The notes under the pieces: model-generated
The model's database searches: none
What the model was told of the DNA's origin: nothing
What the model saw: the letters and a program-made list of their open reading frames with translations, nothing else
NCBI RefSeq assembly: GCF_000732905.1
Contig: NZ_CP007588.1
Location: forward strand, 868,001-932,000
DNA length: 64,000 nt
Reading direction: 5' to 3'
Source of the DNA: Weissella tructae
GTDB taxonomy: Bacteria > Bacillota > Bacilli > Lactobacillales > Lactobacillaceae
Program-made: the position numbers and the translations under genes
Shown: in pieces, positions 53,072-61,692 of the stretch
Layout of the letters: each line of letters opens with the position of its first letter
Position numbering within the stretch: position 1 is the stretch's first letter

Positions 53072-53539
53072 TTAATTATTCTTCATTGCCCATAAGAACG
53101 GTGGCAAAACAGCAATTGTCACCACTGTTACAAAATCTGATAGTGATGAAAAGTCAGGGAATTCAAAAATCACCATCAAGGCAATCAAAAGTACTGGTAC
53201 AAACGAGTACACCCAAACCAACTTATTACGACGTGACAAGTTCTTAAACCAATTCACCGCATCTGTGATTGAGTCCGAATGATCGGTGTCTAAAACAAAG
53301 TAACCAATACTGTGAATAATCAAAAATACAATACAGTACAGACATAGATACAATCCAATTTCTTGTAGGCGTAATGCATACGGGAATCCATCAATCTTCC
53401 CCGCCAACACACCAACCACACCTAACATGAAAATAAAGACATGAGCGTACACAACTTTCATGTTAAATGACTTACGCAGGACATTCGCGCGAAACAATAA
53501 TGTTTCTTGCATGCCTAGCAATATCTTTCGTAAACGCAT
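53072..53539 (-). CDS. Four-helix membrane protein, function unknown
   Basis: The 155-residue product has a basic N terminus (MRLRKILL) and four hydrophobic segments (VVYAHVFIFMLGVVGVLAG, IGLYLCLYCIVFLIIHSIGY, LVWVYSFVPVLLIALMVIF, FVTVVTIAVLPPFLWAM). GAGGAGAG precedes the ATG. It follows the GGDEF gene by about 57 bases in the same direction and precedes aroE. No family is recognised; an association with the upstream GGDEF and DUF805 genes is possible from order only. Confidence 0.65.
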   Translation of the reverse strand: MRLRKILLGMQETLLFRANVLRKSFNMKVVYAHVFIFMLGVVGVLAGKIDGFPYALRLQEIGLYLCLYCIVFLIIHSIGYFVLDTDHSDSITDAVNWFKNLSRRNKLVWVYSFVPVLLIALMVIFEFPDFSSLSDFVTVVTIAVLPPFLWAMKNN

Positions 53540-53596
53540 TAAAACTCTCCTCTAACTCTAAACTTTCTTTATCAATTCAATCATAAGCACCGCCAA

Positions 53597-54703
53597 CTAC
53601 AGTGCATCATCGACTTTAATGACGATATTTTTATCTGCTTTCGCTTTATACAACAACTGATCAGCACGTTCAAAAGTGGCCTCATTATTGAAATCACAGA
53701 AACTATATGCTGTCATGCCACCAGAAAATGAGACACGTTGATGAATGATATCTGCGGTACGATCCCCTAATTTTGCATTCACATCATTGAGAATTCTTTC
53801 AACTTCATCAAACTGTGTTTTTAAATCTAAGTGTTCATCCAAACGAATACTTGTAATCAATTCTTCACCACCATACCGATAAACTTTATAATCTAATAAA
53901 TTATAGTGTGGGGCAAATGACTCTGCCAATAAATCAGACGCAATTTCTAAAATCATGTTCCCTTTTGCATGTCCAAACGTGTCATTAATTACTTTAAATC
54001 CGTTAATATCAACAATCGCTAACAAGTAATTATAATTAACAAATTCTTTGTCGTAGTCTTCATCAAATGCTTTGAAGTTATACAGATTAGTTAATGTATC
54101 AACATACGTATCTTGATACATATCCTTTTCAAAATTCAATAAACGAACATACAATAAGTCAATTAGGATAATAGCAATTGAATAGGCAAAAATGTTCATT
54201 CCTGTAAACAGGATGATGTCATTAGGCATCAATGAATACCAACGAATTTGTTGCACAATTTCAAAAGTACTCAACAAAATCCCCACCGCAATTAAACGCA
54301 TTTGATTATCTGTTCCTTTACCAAACAGATACAATGCAATCATTAAACTAATGTAGGTTGATACTAGGGTATACAAAAATTCTCCCCCTGTAATCGGAAT
54401 ATCAAAGGACCAGTTATAAATTAAAATCACAAACGGATTAACTAAAATAGCCCACATAATGGTTTTATAATCAAAGAATTCATAGACAGCCAAAATAGGC
54501 AAATAACTTAAAATGATCACCCCTAACATTTGATCTGTCATCAAGACCAACGTGTATGTGAGCGTTAGATACATAGAAAATATCAAAACAATTTTCCATT
54601 TTCTACTCACTAATCGGTCGTTCAATTTGGACAATAGTCCAAGCGTTAACATTGCGTTCATCGCAACGGTTAAAATAATCAAAAATCCCAAAAACATATA
54701 CAT
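53597..54703 (-). CDS. Membrane-bound GGDEF-domain protein (putative diguanylate cyclase)
   Basis: The 368-residue protein has six to eight transmembrane helices in residues 1-190 and a C-terminal GGDEF domain. The domain starts at DTLTNLYNFKAFDEDY and has IVDINGFKVINDTFGHAKGN (metal Asp kept; GHxxGD reads GHxxGN). The active loop is RYGGEELI, a GGEEL variant of GG(D/E)EF. No RxxD inhibitory site precedes it (NLLD instead), and no EAL or PilZ partner is in the window. c-di-GMP production is possible but unproven given the Leu and Asn changes. GGDEF proteins are scarce in lactic acid bacteria. Confidence 0.8.
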   Translation of the reverse strand: MYMFLGFLIILTVAMNAMLTLGLLSKLNDRLVSRKWKIVLIFSMYLTLTYTLVLMTDQMLGVIILSYLPILAVYEFFDYKTIMWAILVNPFVILIYNWSFDIPITGGEFLYTLVSTYISLMIALYLFGKGTDNQMRLIAVGILLSTFEIVQQIRWYSLMPNDIILFTGMNIFAYSIAIILIDLLYVRLLNFEKDMYQDTYVDTLTNLYNFKAFDEDYDKEFVNYNYLLAIVDINGFKVINDTFGHAKGNMILEIASDLLAESFAPHYNLLDYKVYRYGGEELITSIRLDEHLDLKTQFDEVERILNDVNAKLGDRTADIIHQRVSFSGGMTAYSFCDFNNEATFERADQLLYKAKADKNIVIKVDDAL

Positions 54704-54764
54704 AATTCGATCCTTACTCTTCTGTACTACTCTTTTAATTCAGGCTGTATCCCAGACTGAAATA

Positions 54765-55844
54765 CTAATGCTTTAATTCAAATGCAATCTCACGCTCATT
54801 AGGTTCACCCACAACTAGGTAACCAGCATCTGCAATCGGCGCTTCAAAAGCCACAGTTCCCTTAATCGTTTCCCCTGGCATCACAACTTGATCTTTCACA
54901 AAACGGAAATTGTATGCTTCAAGATCGTATGTCGCAGCATATGGATCATATTGCAACATGCGTTGTGTCGTGCTATCTTCAGCCAATTCAAAATTCAGCT
55001 CAGACAACTCCAAATTTTGTTCCCCTGTATTTTGAATATTCAACGCAACACGAATATAATCGTCCGTGACTTCTTCCGTAGAAATCACTTCAAATACGAC
55101 GCCGTTAATTTTGGCTGAGTCATGAGCTTTCACAACTGTTAGTTCATCAGCTGGTCGGCCATCGTGTAATGATTCCTTATTCAAGGCATCATATACAAGA
55201 CGATCCATCGCTAGTACCGTATCACTGTTCTCATAAACATCATTGAATTGCGTAATTGTGCGATTAGACAAAATAAATACGAAACCGACCAACGCTACTA
55301 GGACACTAATCAATACCATAATGCGACGACGTTTCTTATTCAAAACTAAGTCGGCTAGACCAACAATTAATCCAAAGCTCACAAGTAGCGTTGGTACAGT
55401 AATATTTTGGCTAACGAGAAGTGACAGTATCCCAATGACGCTACTTCCAATACTTAGCCCAGCTAATCCCATGAATCGTTCTTTACGCGCTGTACGGGCA
55501 ATTCGGACCTTTGCAGGTAATAACATGATGATGTCAAAAACAGTATTGAACATCTTCAAGATAATGAGTGCCCATGGTAATCCGGCATTACGTAAGCGGC
55601 GTACAGATATTGCAATATCTGGCACAAATGACAAAACAGTAAACAATGTAATTAAGATAATTCCTATCCATACCGGAATTCGCATGGCTGTTAATGTATG
55701 ACTTAGCGTCATCCCCAAGAACATCCCATCAATCAACGTCAATAGAATAATCCAGTTGATTAATTGGATATACCAATATGTATAGCGTGTGGTTTCTCCC
55801 GTGAAATCAAACGCCTGTTTCCAAAATTCTAGATATAATTTCAT
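54765..55844 (-). CDS. DUF805 membrane protein with C-terminal DUF4352-like domain
   Basis: The 359-residue protein begins like DUF805 (LEFWKQAFDFTGETTRYTYW, then FVPDIAISVRRLRNAGLPWA) with several transmembrane helices up to residue about 210. It ends in an extracellular beta-rich domain that resembles DUF4352 (TVVKAHDSAKINGVVFEV, VALNIQNTGEQNLELS). AGGGGGA precedes the ATG. It is 61 bases upstream of the GGDEF gene on the same strand, so the two may be co-transcribed. Function unknown. Confidence 0.7.
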   Translation of the reverse strand: MKLYLEFWKQAFDFTGETTRYTYWYIQLINWIILLTLIDGMFLGMTLSHTLTAMRIPVWIGIILITLFTVLSFVPDIAISVRRLRNAGLPWALIILKMFNTVFDIIMLLPAKVRIARTARKERFMGLAGLSIGSSVIGILSLLVSQNITVPTLLVSFGLIVGLADLVLNKKRRRIMVLISVLVALVGFVFILSNRTITQFNDVYENSDTVLAMDRLVYDALNKESLHDGRPADELTVVKAHDSAKINGVVFEVISTEEVTDDYIRVALNIQNTGEQNLELSELNFELAEDSTTQRMLQYDPYAATYDLEAYNFRFVKDQVVMPGETIKGTVAFEAPIADAGYLVVGEPNEREIAFELKH

Positions 55845-55984
55845 ATCTAATCCCCCTACTTCCTCTAAACAGCTACTTATTCTCTATTATACATTACACT
55901 TGTCTTGTTTTTGATGTTCATACCCAATATTATCAACGTCATTTTATCTTTCTAAACACGTGAGAATAAATGCGAGACTTATAC

Positions 55985-56020
55985 TTAAAAATGCCATGAC
56001 ATATATGTCATGGCATTTCG
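55985..56020 (-). terminator. Terminator of the ECF S-component gene
   Basis: A perfect 30-base palindrome, AAATGCCATGACATA / TATGTCATGGCATTT, then TT on the minus strand, about 14 bases after the stop. Nothing else is seen between 55860 and 55985. Confidence 0.85.
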
Positions 56021-56032
56021 GTTATATCACAT

Positions 56033-56653
56033 TTAAATTAGGTTTTGACGCTTCAAATAAGAGAGCACAGGCATTCCAATTAACGGCACTAAAATCATTC
56101 CTGCAATAATTTCAAAAATACCATTAAAACCAGCAATCGATGTAATTAACCAATTCGCCAATCCAGTATCAGGAATCCCCGTAAATGATGTATTCATAAG
56201 TGAAAAACTCACCCATGTAATCAACAGTACCAACGCAGTGTTAATAAATGCTGATAAGCCACCCAAGATCATCAAGTATGGTGCTTGTTTCTTCAAAGGG
56301 CGTTGTTTAACCCAATATTGATACAAAAGTCCAATCAATAAACCAACCATAATTCGAGGAAATAGGGCTGCAATCGGATTACGGAAAATCAAGGCGCCAA
56401 TACTCGGCACAGCTGTCCAAGCATGCCACAATGAGTACAATCCCCATACTAAGCCTAAGAGTGCACCTGTACGTGGTCCTAATACAATTGCGCCAATTGC
56501 AACCGTAAAGGTAATAATCGTTACCGCAGCACCTAAAACAAAGGCCCCTAAAGGCAATGTCCCTAACCATGGCACAATCGATTGTACCAAGATGATGGCA
56601 ATAAATAATGATGTTAAAACAAGACGTCGACTGCGTGTTAATTGTTGCGACAT
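56033..56653 (-). CDS. ECF transporter S component, substrate unknown
   Basis: The 206-residue membrane protein has about six helices and follows the pattern of the PF12822-type S components. It starts with [24 protein letters not shown] and has the Ala/Gly-rich stretch [19 protein letters not shown], typical of vitamin-binding subunits. ATPase and T subunits are absent here and must be shared. No riboswitch is seen upstream, so the ligand cannot be inferred. Pantothenate is one candidate because relatives are annotated that way, but this is weak. Confidence 0.75.
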   Translation of the reverse strand: MSQQLTRSRRLVLTSLFIAIILVQSIVPWLGTLPLGAFVLGAAVTIITFTVAIGAIVLGPRTGALLGLVWGLYSLWHAWTAVPSIGALIFRNPIAALFPRIMVGLLIGLLYQYWVKQRPLKKQAPYLMILGGLSAFINTALVLLITWVSFSLMNTSFTGIPDTGLANWLITSIAGFNGIFEIIAGMILVPLIGMPVLSYLKRQNLI

Positions 56654-56725
56654 GACTCCTGCAACCCCTTTGTATTTAATGTATCCTTTATTTTACCATG
56701 AAAGCTCTTCAATCGAGCATATTGT

Positions 56726-57907
56726 CTACTTTACACGCTTAGTTTCCAAAAAGCGATGGATTCGTTGCATCCCCTCTTTCAAATCAGCATCTGATGCCGC
56801 ATATGAAATACGAATATAGTCCTTTGTTGATTCAGAAAAGGCTGCACCAGGAATTACTGCCACTTTGGCTTCATTTGCCAAGTCTAAAGCGAATGCATAG
56901 CCATCGTCGCCCATATCTGTTGGAATCTTTGCAAATAAGTAGAATGCCCCTTCAGGTGTAATCACGTCAAATCCTAGTGACTCAAGATCTGCCAGCACCC
57001 AATCACGACGTTCACGATAGATATCGCGCATCTCTGCGACAACTTCATCAGCCTGTGTAATGGCTGCTAATGCACCATCTTGTAGAATTTTTGGCAATGA
57101 AAACATCAACGTGTCGTGTACCTTACGAGCTTGAATCATAAAGCGCTCACTAGCTAGAATGAATCCCAAACGATACCCCGTTAAGGCATGTGACTTCGAC
57201 AGACCTGTAATCATAACCGTTTGCTCTGGTAATAATTCTGCTAATGAAACATGTTCTTGGTCATATGTTAATTGTGAGTAAATTTCATCTGAAATAACCC
57301 ATAATTGATGCTTTTCAAAAACCGCACTTAAAGCCACTAATTCTTCTCGTGTATACGTCACTCCGGTTGGATTAGTTGGGTAATTAAACAAAATGGCCTT
57401 AACAGGGACTTCTGCATGGTTAATCGCCTCTTCAACCTGTTCAGGTGTTAATTTAAATTTTGTTGCGCGCGTATTAATTGATACCGCGTTAGCGTGTGCC
57501 AAATCCAATGCTGCAAAATAAGGCGCGTAAGCAGGTTCTGGAATTAATACACCTTCCCCCGGTGCTAATAATGTCATAAAGACAACATTGATTCCTTCAG
57601 AAACACCTGCCGTGACCAAAACATTATCTGCACTGGGATAATTCGTTTTGTATTTTTGATTAAAGTAGCATTGCACTGCATCACGCAGTTCTGGTTCACC
57701 CGTCGGATCTGTATAGTGTGAATTATTTTCTTCTACAGATGCAATAACAGCATTTTTAATACGCGCATCGGCGTCAAAACCTGGTTCACCAAAGGTTAGG
57801 CGAACAATACCTGGAATATCACTAATAATGCGTTGAAAATTGGTCAACCCATCAGGGGCTAAATTCGTTACAATAGGATTAAGCAATTGATTAAATTCTT
57901 TTGTCAT
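56726..57907 (-). CDS. Class I/II PLP-dependent aminotransferase (PatA-like)
   Basis: Fold-type I aminotransferase of 393 residues from the ATG at 57907 (GGGAGGG upstream; the longer frame has no better site). Motifs: TFGEPGFDADA, VTAGVSEGINVVF, FNYPTNPTGVTY, ISDEIYSQLTY and the PLP lysine in GLSKSHALTGYRLGF. It resembles the aromatic or N-acetyl-diaminopimelate type aminotransferases of lactobacilli. With the paralogue at 58820 it brackets the dipeptidase gene. Substrate not determined. Confidence 0.85.
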   Translation of the reverse strand: MTKEFNQLLNPIVTNLAPDGLTNFQRIISDIPGIVRLTFGEPGFDADARIKNAVIASVEENNSHYTDPTGEPELRDAVQCYFNQKYKTNYPSADNVLVTAGVSEGINVVFMTLLAPGEGVLIPEPAYAPYFAALDLAHANAVSINTRATKFKLTPEQVEEAINHAEVPVKAILFNYPTNPTGVTYTREELVALSAVFEKHQLWVISDEIYSQLTYDQEHVSLAELLPEQTVMITGLSKSHALTGYRLGFILASERFMIQARKVHDTLMFSLPKILQDGALAAITQADEVVAEMRDIYRERRDWVLADLESLGFDVITPEGAFYLFAKIPTDMGDDGYAFALDLANEAKVAVIPGAAFSESTKDYIRISYAASDADLKEGMQRIHRFLETKRVK

Positions 57908-58012
57908 GTGAGTCCCTCCCATACACACGTGTTTACACTGTGTTAAGGAATCAGGATACATTTATTTCCATAACGAGAACTTAATTGGTATACGTACAGA
58001 AAGAGGTATTTT

Positions 58013-58744
58013 ATGCTTGATTACACGCAAACTGCAATCACTTTACCAAAGCCCAACTGGGATTGGGTCGCCATTCGACAAGTGCCTATTGAACCTACAG
58101 ATGATGCCTTGATTTCATTAAATTATCTACCAACACAAATGTTGGTGAGTCCGCAATATGCGCTACAAAAGTTACCTGGATCTGAAATTGAATTATATGC
58201 CCGTCCAGACGTCCAAGCTAAATTAGTAGAAGCAGCAAAGCTACTACCTGAAGGATACAAATTGGTCTTACTAGATGCGTGGCGTTCAATTAACACACAA
58301 CAAGCACTATTCGATCAAATGTGCCGTTTTGTTGCGCGTGATAATCCAGACTACACACCTGAAGAAATTGAACAAGCTGCATTGCGTATCGTGGCGTTGC
58401 CATCATTAGATCCTAACAAGCCATCCCCTCATAATACTGGTGGATCGATTGACCTATCTATTGTAGATCCACAAGGACGTTTACTTGATATGGGAAGTCC
58501 TTTTGATGACATTAGCGAACGCGCACGTACAGATTACTATGAACAAAGTGACACATCAGATGCCGACATCACTGCACGCGATAATCGACGTTTGCTTTAC
58601 CACATCATGATCAGCGTTGGCTTTACGAATTACGCTGAAGAATGGTGGCATTTTGACTACGGGAACCAAAATTGGGCCTGGGTATCCGATCAACCACATG
58701 CATTATACAGCAGCTCTAAGCCTGTCTACGCTTGGGTTGACTAA
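58013..58744 (+). CDS. VanX-like D-Ala-D-Ala dipeptidase
   Basis: The 243-residue zinc dipeptidase has LLDAWRSINTQQALF, the metal motif SPHNTGGSIDLS (His and Asp ligands) and EEWWHFDYG (Glu base, third His). VanX-type enzymes hydrolyse D-Ala-D-Ala and keep precursors ending in D-Ala-D-Lac in vancomycin-resistant cells. Here it stands alone between aminotransferases, with no vanA/vanH or Ddl nearby, and has no signal peptide, so a cytoplasmic role in D-Ala recycling is likely. AGAGG precedes the ATG. Confidence 0.87.
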   Translation: MLDYTQTAITLPKPNWDWVAIRQVPIEPTDDALISLNYLPTQMLVSPQYALQKLPGSEIELYARPDVQAKLVEAAKLLPEGYKLVLLDAWRSINTQQALFDQMCRFVARDNPDYTPEEIEQAALRIVALPSLDPNKPSPHNTGGSIDLSIVDPQGRLLDMGSPFDDISERARTDYYEQSDTSDADITARDNRRLLYHIMISVGFTNYAEEWWHFDYGNQNWAWVSDQPHALYSSSKPVYAWVD

Positions 58745-58755
58745 ATACGATAATG

Positions 58756-58797
58756 AAAAACAGCCAATCACTTAAAGGTGATCGGCTGTTTTTTTGT
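58756..58797 (+). terminator. Terminator of the dipeptidase gene
   Basis: AACAGCCAATCAC / GTGATCGGCTGTT with one mismatch, then TTTTTTTG. Confidence 0.88.
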
Positions 58798-58819
58798 TTG
58801 TCTTATTATGTTATTTTCA

Positions 58820-59992
58820 TCACGCTATGGTAGATAAAAATTGTTGCATGCGGTCCATCGCTTCTTCGATATCTGCCTTATTACCAGCAAAAGATAGACG
58901 TATATAGCCAGGTAAACCAAAAATATTCCCTGGCAACACCCCTACCTTGGCTTGAGTGGCTAAATCGGAAACAAATGTTTCTTCAGAAACCACACTTGCT
59001 GGTAATTTTGCCAAGACATAAAAGCCACCCTTAGGTGAGATAACCATAAATCCTAACGCTCTTAGCGCTTCGACCATTAAATCACGTTGCATTTGGTATG
59101 TGCGCTTCATGACGGCGAAGTTCTCATGATTATCTAAGGCTGTTACACCTGCAATCATAAGGGGTGTATTAACTGAGCTCACCATCAATTGATGCACTTG
59201 TGTAATCATGTTCATCAATAGTTCTGGTCCTAGCACAAAACCTAATCGGTATCCGGTCATCGCATGAGACTTAGATAAACCACCAATTAAAATCGTTTGT
59301 TCAGGTAGGTATTTTGCAATGGTGACATGTTCTGCATCATCATACGTTAATGCGCCATATATTTCATCTGTGACCACGACCAGATTAGTGGGTAACAACA
59401 CCTGGGCTAAATCAGAAACTTCTTGTGCTGTATAAGTGGCTCCAGTTGGATTGGTTGGGTCGTTGAAAATGAACCCCTTTATATTGGCGTGCTTTCCCAA
59501 CAGGTCTTCTAAGCCTTCAGGTGTCACTTTAAAATCTGTTGTTCTTGTATCCAACGGAATAATTTCTATGCCTAATAATGCCGCAATATTGCCATATAAC
59601 GGATATGCTGGCATAGGAATAATAATCGCATCACCCCGACTAAATAATGCCTGAAATGTGGCGTAAATACCTTCGGTTGCGCCTACGGTAATTAATGTCT
59701 CAGCCACACTATATGCAGGCGCGTCAAATGACTCTGTCACATATCCTGCAACACGTTCTCGTAACGGCACGTAACCTTTCGTCGATGCATAATGAGAAGC
59801 ATCTGATGCAATCGCTTCTTGGAACGCATGCTTCACCTCTTGAGATACCGCAAATCCAGGTTCTCCTAATGAGAGATCGATGACAGATTCATCCGCTTGA
59901 AATTTTTGATGCCATGCACGGAGCGCCGATGATTTTTGTGGTATCACCTGAGTATTCAGTTGGTCATATAAATCATTTTTAATCGTTGGCAT
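58820..59992 (-). CDS. Class I/II PLP-dependent aminotransferase, paralogue
   Basis: The 390-residue enzyme is clearly related to the 56726 gene (shared EPGFA/D, DEIY-x-LTYD, GLSKSHAMTGYRLGF with PLP Lys). Other signatures are SLGEPGFAVS, ITVGATEGIYATF and FNDPTNPTGATY. It is on the minus strand, convergent with the dipeptidase gene. The Shine-Dalgarno is weak (GAAGAGTGAG). Substrate unknown; duplicated copies may differ in amino donor. Confidence 0.83.
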   Translation of the reverse strand: MPTIKNDLYDQLNTQVIPQKSSALRAWHQKFQADESVIDLSLGEPGFAVSQEVKHAFQEAIASDASHYASTKGYVPLRERVAGYVTESFDAPAYSVAETLITVGATEGIYATFQALFSRGDAIIIPMPAYPLYGNIAALLGIEIIPLDTRTTDFKVTPEGLEDLLGKHANIKGFIFNDPTNPTGATYTAQEVSDLAQVLLPTNLVVVTDEIYGALTYDDAEHVTIAKYLPEQTILIGGLSKSHAMTGYRLGFVLGPELLMNMITQVHQLMVSSVNTPLMIAGVTALDNHENFAVMKRTYQMQRDLMVEALRALGFMVISPKGGFYVLAKLPASVVSEETFVSDLATQAKVGVLPGNIFGLPGYIRLSFAGNKADIEEAMDRMQQFLSTIA

Positions 59993-60042
59993 TTTTTGCT
60001 CACTCTTCTTTCAAGATAACTACGCATTTTTATGACGAATAT

Positions 60043-60075
60043 GAAAAATCACGCCCACTTAACATGAACGTGACT
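60043..60075 (-). terminator. Terminator of the 197-residue membrane-anchored protein
   Basis: Minus-strand AGTCACG / CGTGATT stem with a 15-base loop, then TTTTC, 6 bases past the stop. Confidence 0.6.
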
Positions 60076-60080
60076 GCTTC

Positions 60081-60674
60081 TTAAAATTCTGTCCAAGTTG
60101 AAATACTTGATGCCACATCAATTGATTTCTCTGATATCACTTGATGGGTTGAACTATCTACAACATATTCATGAACAGGTACATCCGTTTCCCCTTCTGT
60201 CAAAACCATCGTAACCGTATGATTACCGTTGTTCTTCAAGAATACTGCACGGTCTTTATCTTGTTCAGACGTTAACGCAACCACCCAGTAAGGCGCTGTC
60301 ATGTATGGCTTCAGGCTTTGCACCGCTTCTAAATCCACATTTGTATTGATATCTAGACGTGGAAATTTGTCACGATGCTTATTTGCGTCCGCTACTTGGC
60401 TCACAAATAACGCAGCATTGTGCGCTGACCAACCACGCGCAATATTATCCTTGGGCTTAGTGGCATCACTTGGCATTGTAATAATTTGTGCGCGTTGACT
60501 TTTTTCTAATTCTTTTACCGCTTGTTCACTTGCTTGTTTTGCTGCAAGTTCTTCACGTTGTTGTTCTTCATGGCTCTTTTTATGTGCTTGTTGTTGTTGA
60601 TAAGCAAAAATACCACCAATTAACACAGCAATGATGGCTAGACCGCCACCAATTAACATCATCTTTTTCTTCAT
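60081..60674 (-). CDS. Membrane-anchored extracytoplasmic protein, function unknown
   Basis: The 197-residue protein starts MKKKMM with one N-terminal helix (LIGGGLAIIAVLIGGIFAY), then a Gln/Lys/Glu-rich coil (residues 25-60) and a compact domain (WSAHNAALFVSQVADANKHRD, YWVVALTSEQDKDRAVF). The domain is probably outside the membrane. It lies 15 bases downstream of the LacI-family gene on the same strand, hence possibly in that transcript. No family is recognised. GGGACC-like sequence rather than a clear AGGAGG precedes its ATG. Confidence 0.6.
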   Translation of the reverse strand: MKKKMMLIGGGLAIIAVLIGGIFAYQQQQAHKKSHEEQQREELAAKQASEQAVKELEKSQRAQIITMPSDATKPKDNIARGWSAHNAALFVSQVADANKHRDKFPRLDINTNVDLEAVQSLKPYMTAPYWVVALTSEQDKDRAVFLKNNGNHTVTMVLTEGETDVPVHEYVVDSSTHQVISEKSIDVASSISTWTEF

Positions 60675-60689
60675 GGGACCCCTTTACGC

Positions 60690-61679
60690 CTACAAGGCTT
60701 TTGTAGAGTTTCGTTCCACTAATTCTACATCAAAAATGCGTTCTTGGCGATCAACATCAAACTCGCGGACACGATTCAATACCAATTCCAATGCCGTCTT
60801 AGCAATGTCATCCAATGGTTGGTGAATCGTTGTCAAACTAGGTTGGCAGAATCCAGCGTAGTCAGTGTCGTCATATCCAATCACAGACATATCATTCGGC
60901 ACATTAACATTGATTTTCCCCAAACCACTAATCAATCCAATCGCCAATTCGTCATTTAACGCAAATGTTGCTGTCGCCTTAGAAATTGAAACAGCCATTG
61001 CAGACGCTTGACCACCTTGTTTTGACAAGTAATGTGTCGTCACTTCACTAACCTTAGCGCCAGCTTGGGCCATTGTTTCTTTAAATCCAGCAAGACGATT
61101 TGCCAGGTTATCATTCATTGCTTGCTTACCTAAAACAGCCACATGACGGTGACCTAGATCAAGTAAGTGTTGTGCAGCTAATTGACCACCCATAAATTCA
61201 GCTGATGCGACAACATCGGCTGATTCCATTGATGCATGGTTTTCAAGCATGACACATGCCACCCCACGCTTTTTAAGATCAGCAACGACTGTATCACTAT
61301 CTACTAGTTGGTTCGCGACAATAACACCATTAACCCCCGCAGACATCAATTGATAAACAGCCTTATCGGTATCGCCACCTTCGGCTGACATAATTGATAG
61401 TGACACATTTTCAGGTAATGCATCTTGAATTTTTTGTACCAAGTAACCAAAGTACGGCAAAGCCAATGATGGAACCACAACCCCAATCATAATCAAATTA
61501 TTCTTTTTCAAACTACGTGCACTTAAATTAGGCACATAACCCATTTCTTCTCGTGCTGCAAAAACTTTATTACGCGTCTCTTCTGAGAAACGATCACCCT
61601 TATTGTTCAAGATTTGCGAAACTGTTGCAATAGATACGCCGGCTAAATTGGCCACGTCCTTGATTGAAGCTTTTTTCAT
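60690..61679 (-). CDS. LacI/GalR-family transcriptional regulator
   Basis: From the ATG at 61679 (GGGGAG upstream; the longer frame is rejected) the 329-residue protein has the LacI HTH: KKASIKDVANLAGVSIATVS then QILNNKGDRFSEETRNKV. A periplasmic-binding-protein-like effector domain follows (GVNGVIVANQ, SVIGYDDTDYAGFCQPSLTT). It lies 13 bases after the GHMP kinase gene in the same transcript. No sugar-uptake genes adjoin, so the effector may not be a sugar. A palindrome over the operon's -35 box is a candidate operator. Confidence 0.9.
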   Translation of the reverse strand: MKKASIKDVANLAGVSIATVSQILNNKGDRFSEETRNKVFAAREEMGYVPNLSARSLKKNNLIMIGVVVPSLALPYFGYLVQKIQDALPENVSLSIMSAEGGDTDKAVYQLMSAGVNGVIVANQLVDSDTVVADLKKRGVACVMLENHASMESADVVASAEFMGGQLAAQHLLDLGHRHVAVLGKQAMNDNLANRLAGFKETMAQAGAKVSEVTTHYLSKQGGQASAMAVSISKATATFALNDELAIGLISGLGKINVNVPNDMSVIGYDDTDYAGFCQPSLTTIHQPLDDIAKTALELVLNRVREFDVDRQERIFDVELVERNSTKAL

Positions 61680-61692
61680 TATTATCTCCCCA

